DNA from: Saccharospirillum salsuginis
GTDB lineage: Bacteria > Pseudomonadota > Gammaproteobacteria > Pseudomonadales > Natronospirillaceae
NCBI RefSeq assembly: GCF_014651855.1
Contig: NZ_BMXR01000007.1
Coordinates: forward strand, 221,667 to 285,666
Direction: 5' to 3'
Length of the DNA stretch: 64,000 nucleotides
Below, piece after piece: positions 55,340-64,000 of this stretch. Positions within the stretch are counted from its first letter, which is position 1. Every line of letters starts with the position of its first letter. A program made the position numbers and the translations under genes. The notes below the pieces were generated by a model, which was given only the letters and a program-made list of their open reading frames with translations, was not told where the DNA came from and searched no databases.

Positions 55340-56469
55340 TGCTGACCGCTGTTAAATCGCTCTGGCGTCGACTGACCACGTCGATCAACGGAACACCGCG
55401 TTTCCGCCTGGACCCGTTCGAACCCCTGTCGCCGCAACCGGATCGCGAGCTCGATGTACTCCTCGAGCGGTTACCGGTGGATGCGGACACCCTGGAGACG
55501 CATTTGGCCCTGGCCGAGCTGTTCCGCAAGCGCGGCCAGACCGATCGGGCGATTCGCGTCCATGAAACGCTGCTTGAGTCCGTTCTGGAACGGGAAGAGC
55601 GAAATCGCATTCGGGTCGAGCTGGCACAGGACTACTTTTCCGCCGGCTTCCTCGGGCGGGCCGAGTCGGTGCTCGAGGAAATGATTCTCGGCGACGGCGA
55701 ACTCTATTCCGCCCAGGCCTTTCGGCTCTGGCTCACGGTGCTGGAGCGAGAGCATGAGTGGGGCAAGGCCATCGCTCTGGTGCGTAAATACGGTGATCCC
55801 GGTTCCGGTAATATCCGTTTGGCCAATCTGTACTGCGAGCAGGCCCACCTGCTGAAAAGTACCGGCGATGAAGCCGGTGCCCGTGCCGCTCTGAAAGAGG
55901 CACGTAAACTGTCGAACAGCGCGCGAACCTTCATCGTCAGTGCCGAAGTCGAAACCGCGATGGGGCACTATCATCGTGCGATTCGTTTGCTGAAAGAAGC
56001 GCTCAACCGCGATGTGCGGCGCATCGATGTCGTGTTACCCGCGCTCAAGAGCCTGGTGCGACTGACGGGCGGGGAGGCCGGGCTGCGGCGCTATCTGGAA
56101 GAGTTGTACGATCGTCACCCGAGTCATCGGGTACTGGAATCCCTGCTGGACCTGGTTGGACCGAACGATCCCAAAGCGGACATCTGGCAGAAAGAGCTTG
56201 AAGACATCGTCAACTCCGGTGCCTCGTTCGGCCTGATGCAACGCTGGCTGGAGCAGCGCGAAGATATCGGAGAGCGGGCGAGGGGCGTTTTGGTCGAGTC
56301 CCTGCAGCGTCTGAAGTTGCGCCTGTCGGATGTGTACCAGTGCAACCACTGCGGATTCGAGTCCGCTACCATGCTGTGGTTCTGCCCCCAGTGTGAACGC
56401 TGGGAGACGGCGTATTCCCGCCATGAACAGCGGGTCTATAAAAACGAGATCGACATCGCCGAACCTTAA
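55339..56469 (+). CDS. lapB: Lipopolysaccharide assembly protein LapB (YciM)
   Basis: A 376-residue TPR protein with repeats from about residue 50 (LETHLALAELFRKRGQTDRAIRVHETLLE, HYHRAIRLLKEALNRDVRRIDVV) and a C-terminal rubredoxin-like metal site with two C-x2-C pairs (CNHCG and CPQC). LapB bridges LPS sensing by PbgA/YejM to FtsH degradation of LpxC. Unlike E. coli LapB, the N-terminus (MLTAVKSLWRRLTTSINGTP) shows no membrane helix, so anchoring may come from LapA, its coupled neighbour. Confidence 0.92.
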   Translation: MLTAVKSLWRRLTTSINGTPRFRLDPFEPLSPQPDRELDVLLERLPVDADTLETHLALAELFRKRGQTDRAIRVHETLLESVLEREERNRIRVELAQDYFSAGFLGRAESVLEEMILGDGELYSAQAFRLWLTVLEREHEWGKAIALVRKYGDPGSGNIRLANLYCEQAHLLKSTGDEAGARAALKEARKLSNSARTFIVSAEVETAMGHYHRAIRLLKEALNRDVRRIDVVLPALKSLVRLTGGEAGLRRYLEELYDRHPSHRVLESLLDLVGPNDPKADIWQKELEDIVNSGASFGLMQRWLEQREDIGERARGVLVESLQRLKLRLSDVYQCNHCGFESATMLWFCPQCERWETAYSRHEQRVYKNEIDIAEP

Positions 56470-56494
56470 TGTGTTGATTTCTATAAAAAAATTC

Positions 56495-56522
56495 TTGATC
56501 TCGATAAAAATCTTGCTATCAT
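56495..56522 (+). promoter_or_regulatory. Promoter of the tRNA-Glu/tRNA-Gly unit
   Basis: TTGATC and TATCAT are 16 bases apart and end 35 bp before tRNA-Glu; a GC-rich GCGCTCCGC discriminator, usual for stable RNA promoters, follows. Confidence 0.7.
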
Positions 56523-56557
56523 GCGCTCCGCTTTCGACGGAAACGCGTCTTTGCAAC

Positions 56558-56633
56558 GTCCCGTTCGTCTAGTGGCCTAGGACACCGCCCTTTCACGGCG
56601 GTAACAGGGGTTCGAGTCCCCTACGGGACGCCA
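56558..56633 (+). tRNA. tRNA-Glu (TTC)
   Basis: A full cloverleaf: acceptor GTCCCGT/ACGGGAC, anticodon stem CCGCC/GGCGG around CTTTCAC (anticodon TTC), T-arm GGGGTTCGAGTCCCC, and encoded CCA. Length 76. Confidence 0.97.
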
Positions 56634-56667
56634 CTTCCGTTTTATATGTGTCGAAGCTTCGTATTCA

Positions 56668-56742
56668 GCGGGAATAGCTCAGTGGTAGAGCACAACCTTG
56701 CCAAGGTTGGGGTCGCGAGTTCGAATCTCGTTTCCCGCTCCA
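56668..56742 (+). tRNA. tRNA-Gly (GCC)
   Basis: Acceptor GCGGGAA/TTCCCGC, D-arm GCTC...GAGC, anticodon stem CAACC/GGTTG with loop TTGCCAA (anticodon GCC), T-loop TTCGAAT, and encoded CCA. Length 75. Confidence 0.97.
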
Positions 56743-56750
56743 AATCAAAA

Positions 56751-56774
56751 AGCAGCCAATCGGCTGCTTTTTGT
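56751..56774. terminator. Intrinsic terminator after tRNA-Gly
   Basis: AGCAGCC...GGCTGCT stem followed by TTTTT on the plus strand and preceded by AAAA, so it may also act on the minus strand. Confidence 0.9.
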
Positions 56775-56788
56775 GTTTTCGGCACACC

Positions 56789-56823
56789 AAAAAAGAAACC
56801 GGAGCTCTCACGGGAACTCCGGT
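56789..56823 (-). terminator. Intrinsic terminator of the CsrB-like RNA
   Basis: On the minus strand ACCGGAG...CTCCGGT closes over a 12-base loop and is followed by TTTCTTTTTT. It marks the 3' end and direction of the RNA. Confidence 0.88.
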
Positions 56824-57320
56824 CTGTCTTTTACACCCAACTCCCTGGTGGCCTCCTGGCCGTGTCATCCTTTTACGTCACTCCCCGAGCATTCCCGCTT
56901 GAGGATGGCCGCGTCCCTGGCGTACTGCTCCTGTGCACCCTCACAGTGCCATGCCCCTGTGCCTTCCTGGCGGGTCGCAGTACATCCTGGCCGTCCTGGC
57001 AGTACAACATCCAACGCCTTCCTGGCTGTCTTTGTCCTGACCGTCCTGGTGCTACCACTCCTGCTTCTTCCCTGGTCTGCGTTTCCTGGCCATCCTGGCA
57101 GTGGCATCCCTTTTAACATTCCCTGACGTACGGTTCCTGTCCTTCCTGGAAACAGCTATCCGACCTCTTCCGTGAGCGTTTGCTCCATGGCCTTCCTGGC
57201 GTTACGTCTCCGTTCTTCCGTGAGGTACCGTACTCCGCCCTCCTGGCGGCTTTCCTGCATTTCCCTGTAGTCCCTGTATTCCGTCGGTCGTCCCTGACGG
57301 TGCATGTCATCCTGAACGGC
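56789..57320 (-). ncRNA. csrB: CsrB/RsmZ-type small RNA (CsrA-sequestering)
   Basis: Read on the minus strand, this roughly 530-nt gene-free stretch holds about 17 CAGGA and 8 CAGGG motifs (for example CCAGGATGGCCAGGAAACG, CCAGGACGGTCAGGACAAAG), plus ACGGAAG variants. CsrB RNAs are defined by many CAGGA(A/U/C)G repeats that bind CsrA. The run ends at a strong minus-strand terminator (56789-56823). The RNA would start about 57,320, just after the stop of the ComEA-like gene on the same strand. I find no clear promoter or GacA/UvrY box, so the 5' end is uncertain. Overlapping short open frames have no family support. CsrA itself is not in the window. Confidence 0.82.
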
Positions 57321-57355
57321 CGTCCGTGGCGGCGAGTCCATGAAAACTCAGCGGA

Positions 57356-57673
57356 TCAGCCTTCCACCATGCCGACGCGAATGCGCTCCCGGTTCTTCTC
57401 CAGGGTGGCGGGGCCAATGCCTGGTACGTTCATCAAGTCTTCCGGTGCGATGAAGGGGCCGTTCTCTTCCCGATAGGTGACAATGGCTTCGGCGCGACTG
57501 GTACCGACACCGTCCAGGATGTCCGCCAGCTTTTCGGCGCCGTCATTGTTGATGTCGACGTAGAGAATGGCGGCCTCTTCTTGAGTCGTTTCGGTGTTTC
57601 CTTCGGCGGCGTAGGCGTTCGGCAGCAACATCATCAAGGCCAGACCCGCGCTGAGGATTCCCTTTTTCAACAT
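57356..57673 (-). CDS. ComEA-family helix-hairpin-helix protein
   Basis: A 105-residue protein with a signal peptide (MLKKGILSAGLALMMLLPNAYA) and a double helix-hairpin-helix (VDINNDGAEKLADILDGVG, RAEAIVTYREENGPF, DLMNVPGIGPATLEKNRERI) that binds DNA without sequence preference. Periplasmic ComEA-type proteins pull incoming DNA during natural transformation. Short versions like this one (YbaV-like) are widespread, and a role in uptake is only inferred. It lies directly upstream of the CsrB-like RNA. Confidence 0.88.
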   Translation of the reverse strand: MLKKGILSAGLALMMLLPNAYAAEGNTETTQEEAAILYVDINNDGAEKLADILDGVGTSRAEAIVTYREENGPFIAPEDLMNVPGIGPATLEKNRERIRVGMVEG

Positions 57674-57955
57674 ATCCTTTTTTCCTTCTGTCAGTTCGAT
57701 TTCAGTTCGTAATGTGTGTTGCCATCACTGCTGGCACGAGAAAAGGTACCCAAGAGAACCCCGGATAAAAACCAAAACCTGCGAAGTATCCTTATAGTGT
57801 TCTCAGGGTGGCATCAGATAAGACCGCTGTTCGAGGCGGTGTGCGGTCGATCACAAAAATGCGGGTGTTCGCATACTGTAAAAAGACGGTCCGGCGGCGG
57901 ATGAGGTCGACGGCATCTTACTTTATAATGCCGCAAATCTTTGCAGGGCCCATGC

Positions 57956-58909
57956 ATGCGTAACCCATTATACGGTCGCGATATCGTATCGATCGGTGAC
58001 CTCTCCAAGTCTGACCTGGAATTCATCATCGAACGGGCTGCCAAGCTCAAGGCGTCCGGACCCCAACCTCTGCTCAAGGATCGACTCATCGCCAGTTGCT
58101 TCTTCGAAGCATCCACCCGCACCCGTCTGTCCTTCGAAACAGCGGTTCAGCGCCTGGGTGGGACCTTGATCGGTTTTTCCGACAGCGGCCATACGTCGTC
58201 CAAAAAAGGCGAGACCCTGTCCGACAGTATCCGCATGATCGCTTCCTATGCGGATGCCATCATCATGCGTCATCCGCAGGAAGGTTCGGCCCGGCTCGCG
58301 GCCGAAGTGGCGGATATCCCGGTCATCAATGGCGGGGACGGGGCCAACCAGCATCCGACCCAGACACTGTTGGACCTGTTTTCCATCGCCGAATGTCAGG
58401 GGCGCCTGGAAGGGCTCTCGGTGGCGCTGGTGGGCGACCTGAAATATGGCCGGACGGTGCATTCGCTGGCCCAGGCGCTCGGGCATTTCAAGCCGCGCTT
58501 TTATTTTGTCTCGCCCAAGGCGCTGGCCATGCCGGCCTACATCGAAGACAGCCTGACCGAAGCCGGTATCCAGTTCGAATACATTGATCAGTTGGAGGAT
58601 GTCATCCCTCTGGTCGACGTGCTCTACATGACGCGGGTACAAAAAGAACGCTTCGACCCGACCGAATACATGCATCTGGCTTCCCAGTTCATCCTGAAGC
58701 CTGAAATGCTGGAGCGGGCGGCGGAACATTTACGGGTGATGCACCCCTTGCCACGCGTCGACGAGATTCATCCCGCGGTCGACCGCACACCCCATGCCTA
58801 CTACTTCCAACAGGCCGAGAACGGCGTCTATGCCCGTCAGGCGCTGTTGTCACTGGTCATGAACGAAACCGTACTGGACTCTGTCGAGGGAGACCCTGCC
58901 GATGTCTGA
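57956..58909 (+). CDS. pyrB: Aspartate carbamoyltransferase catalytic subunit
   Basis: A 317-residue class B ATCase: carbamoyl-phosphate motif [35 protein letters not shown] for aspartate binding, and [11 protein letters not shown]. The start is the ATG at 57956, [12 protein letters not shown]; a TTG five codons earlier is less likely. A TATAAT at 57924-57929 may be its -10. It commits to pyrimidine synthesis. Overlaps pyrI by 8 bases. Confidence 0.95.
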   Translation: MRNPLYGRDIVSIGDLSKSDLEFIIERAAKLKASGPQPLLKDRLIASCFFEASTRTRLSFETAVQRLGGTLIGFSDSGHTSSKKGETLSDSIRMIASYADAIIMRHPQEGSARLAAEVADIPVINGGDGANQHPTQTLLDLFSIAECQGRLEGLSVALVGDLKYGRTVHSLAQALGHFKPRFYFVSPKALAMPAYIEDSLTEAGIQFEYIDQLEDVIPLVDVLYMTRVQKERFDPTEYMHLASQFILKPEMLERAAEHLRVMHPLPRVDEIHPAVDRTPHAYYFQQAENGVYARQALLSLVMNETVLDSVEGDPADV

Positions 58910-59369
58910 ACCCAGACGCGAAACCATGCTGGTCGAGGCCATTCAATCCGGCACGGTCATCGACCACATTCCGGCCGGCAAGGGGCTGGTGATACTCGGG
59001 CGGCTGCAAATCAAGAACGCGCAGGCCCGATTGACCGTGGGTCTCAACCTGCCCAGCAAGGGCAGTGGCCTGAAAGACCTGGTCAAGGTCGACGAGTGGC
59101 CCTTCACCGAACAGGATGCCGCCGAGTTGGCGTTGTTCGCCCCGGATGCCACGGTCAACATCATCGAAGACTATCGGGTGGTCCGTAAATTTCCGATCAG
59201 CCTGCCGGAGGTCTTTGTCGGCGTCTTCCCGTGCCCGAATTCGAACTGCATCACGCACAACGAGCCGGTGGAGACGCGATTCACAGTCCTCACCCAGGGC
59301 GAACGGGTGCAATTGCGCTGTCATTACTGCGAGCGCAGTTTCGCCGATACATTGTTTACGGAAAATTGA
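58902..59369 (+). CDS. pyrI: Aspartate carbamoyltransferase regulatory subunit
   Basis: A 155-residue PyrI with an N-terminal nucleotide-binding domain ([19 protein letters not shown]) and a C-terminal zinc domain with four Cys ([13 protein letters not shown] and [10 protein letters not shown]). It gives CTP/ATP allosteric control to the PyrB trimers. The E. coli-type pyrBI pair supports a gammaproteobacterial origin. Confidence 0.96.
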   Translation: MSEPRRETMLVEAIQSGTVIDHIPAGKGLVILGRLQIKNAQARLTVGLNLPSKGSGLKDLVKVDEWPFTEQDAAELALFAPDATVNIIEDYRVVRKFPISLPEVFVGVFPCPNSNCITHNEPVETRFTVLTQGERVQLRCHYCERSFADTLFTEN

Positions 59370-59379
59370 TCGGTGTTTT

Positions 59380-59450
59380 GTGGGAGCGCACTCCGTGCGC
59401 GGCCTGGGGTATAAGCCACCTAGAAGGTCGCGCACGGCGTGCGCTCCTAC
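59380..59450. repeat. REP inverted pair
   Basis: Units at 59380-59403 (GTGGGAGCGCACTCC...) and 59427-59450 sit after pyrI. This is the only REP pair in the window beyond 37.5 kb. Confidence 0.92.
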
Positions 59451-59470
59451 AAACCCCAACTTTCCCTTAG

Positions 59471-60565
<1,095 letters not shown>

Positions 60566-60602
60566 GACCCGACATACAGAATAGGATGATTGGACACAGC
60601 TT

Positions 60603-62978
60603 ATGAAATTCAGCGAACAATGGCTGCGTGAATGGGTTAACCCGGATATCGGCTCCCAGGCGCTGATGGATCAGATCACCATGGCGGGTCTGGAAGTGGA
60701 CGGCGCCGAACCCGTGGCCGAAAGCTTCGAAGGCGTGATCGTGGCCGAGGTCACCGAGTGCGAACAGCACCCGAACGCCGATAAACTGCAGGTATGCCAC
60801 GTCAATACCGGCACCGAGACCGTTCAGGTGGTCTGCGGCGCCCCTAACGCCCGGGCCGGCATCAAGGTTGCCCTGGCCACGGTCGGTGGCGTGCTGCCGG
60901 GCGACTTCAAGATCAAAAAGGCCAAGCTGCGCCAGGTGGAAAGCCATGGCATGCTGTGCAGCGAAAAAGAACTGGGCCTGTCGGACAACCACGAAGGCAT
61001 CCTGGAGTTGGCCGAGGACGCACCGGTCGGCGAAGACCTGCGCGATGTGCTGGGCCTGAACGATCTGGCTATCGAAGTCGATCTGACGCCGAACCGGGCC
61101 GACTGCCTGAGCATCGCCGGCATAGCCCGCGAAGTGGGTGTGCTGAACCAGACCCCCGTCAGTGCGACTGACCTCAAACCGGTTGCCCCGGTGCACGACG
61201 ATACCTTCCCGGTGACCCTGGAAGACACCGCCGGTTGCCCGCGATACGCCGGTCGGGTGCTGAACAACGTCAATGTCGCCGCACAGAGCCCGATCTGGAT
61301 GGTCGAGCGCCTGCGTCGCTCCGGCATCCGGTCGATCGACCCGGTGGTCGACGTCACCAACTACGTGATGCTGGAGCTGGGTCAACCGCTGCACGGTTTC
61401 GATCTGGACCGCCTGAAAGGCGGCATCGTCGTACGTCGGGCCAAAACGGGAGAAAAACTGGAGTTGCTCGACGGCCAGACCATCGACCTGACCGACGACG
61501 TCCTGCTAATTACCGATGGCAACGGCCCGCTGGCCATGGCCGGTGTCATGGGGGGTGAGCAGAGCGGTGTGAACACCGATACTCGCCGGGTCTTTCTGGA
61601 AAGTGCCTTCTTCGCACCGATCGAAATTGCCGGCCGCGCCCGTCAATACGGCTTGCACACCGATGCCAGCCACCGTTTCGAGCGGGGTGTCGACCCCAGC
61701 CTCCAGGAGTCGGCCGTCGAGCGCGCCACCCAATTGCTTATGGACATCTGCGGTGCCGAGCCCGGTCCGCTGGTTGTCGAAGAAGATCGCAGCCAGTTGC
61801 CGGAGCCGGCGAAGATCGAGCTGAGCGCCGATACCGCAACCTCCAGCCTGGGGCTGAACATCGACGTCGCCGAGATCGAGCGAATTCTGACCGGCCTGGG
61901 CTTCGAGGTCTCCGCAAGCGGCGAGGGCCGTTGGGCCGTAACCGCGCCGAGCTGGCGCTTCGATATGGAGATCGAGGCCGACCTGATCGAGGAAATCGCC
62001 CGCATCTACGGGTACAACCGTCTGCCGGTGACCGTACCCAAGGCCGCCTTGGGGCCGCGCGGTCGTGCGGAGCAGAAGGTCTCCACCGACTTGCTGGTCG
62101 ACCGTCTGGCCAGCCTGGGATATCAGGAAGCCATCACCTACAGCTTTGTCGAACCGGGCCTGCAAGCCGCCATGTTCCCGAAAGAGCACGGCATCGAACT
62201 GGCCAACCCGATTTCAGCCGATATGTCGGTCATGCGCGTTTCGCTGTGGCCGGGCCTGCTGAAGGCGGTGAGCCACAACCTGAACCGCCAGCAGGAACGG
62301 GTGCGTCTGTTCGAAACCGGTTTACGTTTTCGGGCGACGGACAACGGCACCGAGCAGGTGCCGATGCTGGCGGGCATTGCCACCGGCAGCCGTCTGCCGA
62401 AGGGCTGGTACGAGACCGGCGAAGCGCTTGATTTCTTCGATGTCAAAGGGGATGTCGAGCAGGTCCTCGGACTGATCAAGGGCGTCGGTTTCGAATTCGT
62501 GCCGGGCCAGCACAGTGCCTTGCACCCGGGGCAGTGCGCCCGGATCGAGCGCAACGGCAAGCTGGTGGGTTACATCGGCGCCTTGCACCCGAACCAGGCC
62601 CGTCAGCTCGAGATCAAACAGCCGACGTTCATGTTCGAACTGCGGTTGGACAAAGTGCTGAAAGCCGAATTGCCGTCCTTCACGCCGCTGTCGCGGTACC
62701 CGGCCTCAACACGGGATCTGGCCGTGGTGGTGGACGAGGATACCCCGGTTTCCGAGCTCGTGAACAGTGTTCGGGAGAAGGCTGGAGAAGACCTCGAGAA
62801 TCTCACACTTTTTGACATCTATCGCGGCAAAGGCATTGATTCGCAACGAAAAAGCGTTGCGTTAGGCTTGACCTGGCAGAATCCTTCGCGCACTCTTACT
62901 GATGACGAAATAAACAACCTGATGGATTCGATCATCACCACCTTGCAGACGAGGTTCGATGCTGCGCTGAGGAGCTGA
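60603..62978 (+). CDS. pheT: Phenylalanyl-tRNA synthetase beta subunit
   Basis: A 791-residue PheT with the N-terminal [16 protein letters not shown], a tRNA-binding OB fold ([39 protein letters not shown]), the B3/B4 editing domain ([16 protein letters not shown]), B5 repeats and a C-terminal ferredoxin-like anticodon domain ([20 protein letters not shown]). Its 3' end is 3 bp from ihfA. Confidence 0.97.
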   Translation: MKFSEQWLREWVNPDIGSQALMDQITMAGLEVDGAEPVAESFEGVIVAEVTECEQHPNADKLQVCHVNTGTETVQVVCGAPNARAGIKVALATVGGVLPGDFKIKKAKLRQVESHGMLCSEKELGLSDNHEGILELAEDAPVGEDLRDVLGLNDLAIEVDLTPNRADCLSIAGIAREVGVLNQTPVSATDLKPVAPVHDDTFPVTLEDTAGCPRYAGRVLNNVNVAAQSPIWMVERLRRSGIRSIDPVVDVTNYVMLELGQPLHGFDLDRLKGGIVVRRAKTGEKLELLDGQTIDLTDDVLLITDGNGPLAMAGVMGGEQSGVNTDTRRVFLESAFFAPIEIAGRARQYGLHTDASHRFERGVDPSLQESAVERATQLLMDICGAEPGPLVVEEDRSQLPEPAKIELSADTATSSLGLNIDVAEIERILTGLGFEVSASGEGRWAVTAPSWRFDMEIEADLIEEIARIYGYNRLPVTVPKAALGPRGRAEQKVSTDLLVDRLASLGYQEAITYSFVEPGLQAAMFPKEHGIELANPISADMSVMRVSLWPGLLKAVSHNLNRQQERVRLFETGLRFRATDNGTEQVPMLAGIATGSRLPKGWYETGEALDFFDVKGDVEQVLGLIKGVGFEFVPGQHSALHPGQCARIERNGKLVGYIGALHPNQARQLEIKQPTFMFELRLDKVLKAELPSFTPLSRYPASTRDLAVVVDEDTPVSELVNSVREKAGEDLENLTLFDIYRGKGIDSQRKSVALGLTWQNPSRTLTDDEINNLMDSIITTLQTRFDAALRS

Positions 62979-62980
62979 CA

Positions 62981-63286
62981 ATGGCCCTGACCAAAGCGGA
63001 GATGGCTGAACGCTTGTACGAAGAGCTTGGCCTGAACAAGCGCGAAGCCAAGGAAATGGTGGAAATCTTCTTTGAAGAGATCCGCGATTGTCTGGTACAC
63101 AACGAGCAGGTGAAGCTCTCCGGGTTCGGCAACTTCGATCTCAGGGACAAACGCCAAAGACCGGGCCGGAACCCGAAAACCGGCGAGGAAATTCCCATTT
63201 CCGCGCGCAGGGTCGTCACGTTTCGTCCCGGTCAGAAGCTTAAGGTAAAAGTAGAGGCCTATGCTGGAACCGAGCCAGAACGATGA
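62981..63286 (+). CDS. ihfA: Integration host factor subunit alpha
   Basis: A 101-residue IHF-alpha ([55 protein letters not shown]) with the intercalating-Pro arm GRNPKTG. It dimerises with IhfB and bends DNA. It overlaps the MerR-type gene by 26 bases. Confidence 0.97.
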   Translation: MALTKAEMAERLYEELGLNKREAKEMVEIFFEEIRDCLVHNEQVKLSGFGNFDLRDKRQRPGRNPKTGEEIPISARRVVTFRPGQKLKVKVEAYAGTEPER

Positions 63287-63623
63287 GTTGCCTCCTATTC
63301 CAGGGAAGCGTTACTTTACAATTGGCGAAGTCAGTGATTTATGTGCGGTAAAACCGCATGTGTTGCGTTACTGGGAGCAGGAATTCCCTCAACTCAGTCC
63401 GGTAAAGCGGCGGGGTAACCGCCGGTACTACCAGCGCGACGATGTCGTCCTCATTCGCCAGATCCGCCATCTTCTCTACGAAGACGGCTTTACCATTGGT
63501 GGCGCCCGCCAAAAGCTCTCCGAGCCGGAAGAGGGCAACGCCATGCGTGAACAGCATAAGGCGCTGATCCGTGACATGATTCGCGAGTTGGAAGCCGTCC
63601 TCAAGTTGCTCTCCGAGGAATAG
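63261..63623 (+). CDS. MerR-family transcriptional regulator
   Basis: A 120-residue protein with a MerR winged helix-turn-helix ([48 protein letters not shown], residues about 18-62) and a dimerisation helix. The short effector region has no Cys cluster, so it is not a metal sensor. This small MerR gene nearly always follows ihfA in proteobacteria, and its targets are unknown. Confidence 0.92.
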   Translation: MLEPSQNDELPPIPGKRYFTIGEVSDLCAVKPHVLRYWEQEFPQLSPVKRRGNRRYYQRDDVVLIRQIRHLLYEDGFTIGGARQKLSEPEEGNAMREQHKALIRDMIRELEAVLKLLSEE

Positions 63624-63654
63624 TCGATTCACACTGCTAGTCCTCAAAAAAGGC

Positions 63655-63682
63655 TTGATTTTTCAATCGCTTAGCGTATTAT
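63655..63682 (+). promoter_or_regulatory. tRNA-Pro promoter
   Basis: TTGATT and TATTAT are separated by 16 bases, ending 12 bp before the tRNA. Confidence 0.7.
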
Positions 63683-63694
63683 TCGCAACGTTTT

Positions 63695-63771
63695 CGGGCA
63701 TTAGCGCAGTCTGGTAGCGCATCGTCATGGGGTGGCGAGGGTCGCAGGTTCAAATCCTGCATGCCCGACCA
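63695..63771 (+). tRNA. tRNA-Pro (GGG)
   Basis: Acceptor CGGGCAT/ATGCCCG, D-arm GCGC...GCGC, anticodon stem TCGTC/GGCGA around ATGGGGT (anticodon GGG), T-arm GCAGGTTCAAATCCTGC, and encoded CCA. Length 77. Its 3' part is repeated downstream. Confidence 0.96.
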
Positions 63772-64000
63772 ATTTCAAAGAACCGGCCATCTGGCCGGTT
63801 TTTTTACGCCTGAATGATAAAAGTGTGGGGTGGCTCGGGCCGCAGCCGGAGTGCCGGCCAGATCAAATCCTGCATGCCCGACCAATTTCAAAGAACCGGC
63901 CAACTGGCCGGTTTTTTTACGCCCGAATGAAAGAAGTGTGGGGTGGCTCGAGCCGCAGCCGGAATGCCGGCCAGATCAAATCCTGCATGCCCGACCAATT
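63751..64000 (+). repeat. 113-bp tandem repeat derived from the tRNA-Pro 3' half
   Basis: The last 21 bases of the tRNA (CAAATCCTGCATGCCCGACC plus A) recur at 63864 and 63977, exactly 113 bp apart. Each unit carries the tRNA tail, the terminator hairpin, and a decayed copy of the anticodon-to-variable region (TGGGGTGGCTCGGGCCGCAG) with a 15-bp insertion. The array runs off the window. Confidence 0.93.
63778..63806 (+). terminator. Intrinsic terminator after tRNA-Pro
   Basis: AACCGGCC...GGCCGGTT followed by T5; the same hairpin with one loop change (CAT to CAA) recurs at about 63891-63919 in the next repeat unit. Confidence 0.92.

Noticed and set aside
56646..57126. Overlapping short open frames on both strands downstream of tRNA-Gly
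   Set aside because: They are low-complexity products of the repeated CCTGG/CCAGG motif and have no family features; a CsrB-type RNA explains the region better.
63717..64000. Additional tRNA genes in the right-edge repeats
   Set aside because: The copies lack the D-arm and 5' acceptor strand and have an insertion in the variable/T region; they are tRNA-derived repeats, not tRNAs.

Overview
The window is a chromosomal piece of a GC-rich gammaproteobacterium. Two conserved blocks support this. One is gyrA-serC-pheA-hisC-tyrA/aroA fusion-cmk-rpsA-ihfB-lapA-lapB with mtaD-ubiG-mupP-yciK divergent from gyrA. The other is php-yciO-scpA-scpB-rluB. Both are arranged as in Pseudomonas and Oceanospirillales-type bacteria. 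Stealth, ATP-grasp, O-antigen ligase and other glycan genes point to a free-living, probably marine or saline relative. I cannot name the species; a Saccharospirillaceae-like origin is only a guess.

Layout. 1-9.3 kb: lipopolysaccharide/surface-glycan genes (O-antigen ligase, glycosyltransferases, ATP-grasp, Stealth phosphotransferase, WaaZ-like protein), interrupted by a small defence/toxin-antitoxin island. The island holds two Rpn-nuclease remnants with LexA-like boxes, an MNT-HEPN fusion, ParDE, and an AbiEi-AbiEii fusion that lacks the toxin catalytic half. 9.4-17.6 kb: lptFG, a sialidase-fold protein with a membrane partner, wzz, manB and galE (LacI-type operator in front). 17.6-38.5 kb: a REP-associated transposase, then RNase II, a cyclase with a TPR lipoprotein, MscS, yidD, cysS, a QueD-like protein, greB-mnmC, and the php-yciO-scpA-scpB-rluB operon. 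38.5-64 kb: a diguanylate cyclase, then yciK-mupP-ubiG-mtaD, gyrA and the aromatic/serine biosynthesis operon, rpsA, ihfB-lapAB, tRNA-Glu and tRNA-Gly, a CsrB-type sRNA, pyrBI, pheST, ihfA, a MerR regulator and tRNA-Pro.

Repeats dominate the non-coding space. About 38 copies of a short palindromic REP (GTAGGAGCGCACTCC...GCGCGAC), mostly in inverted pairs, lie between 9.3 and 37.5 kb, with only one further pair at 59.4 kb. Their presumed mobiliser (RAYT) sits among them at 17.7 kb. Eight copies lie in frame inside scpB, five as a 57-bp tandem array encoding a 19-residue repeat. Other families are three long hairpin elements with a constant core and copy-specific but self-complementary arms (27.4, 27.7 and 42.0 kb), a GTTGGATTA palindrome, and a GTAGGGTGGG inverted pair. 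At the right edge a 113-bp tandem repeat is built from the 3' half of tRNA-Pro plus its terminator.

The least obvious gene is non-coding: the minus strand of about 56.79-57.32 kb carries about 25 CAGGA/CAGGG motifs and ends in an intrinsic terminator. These are the hallmarks of a CsrB/RsmZ-type RNA that sequesters CsrA.
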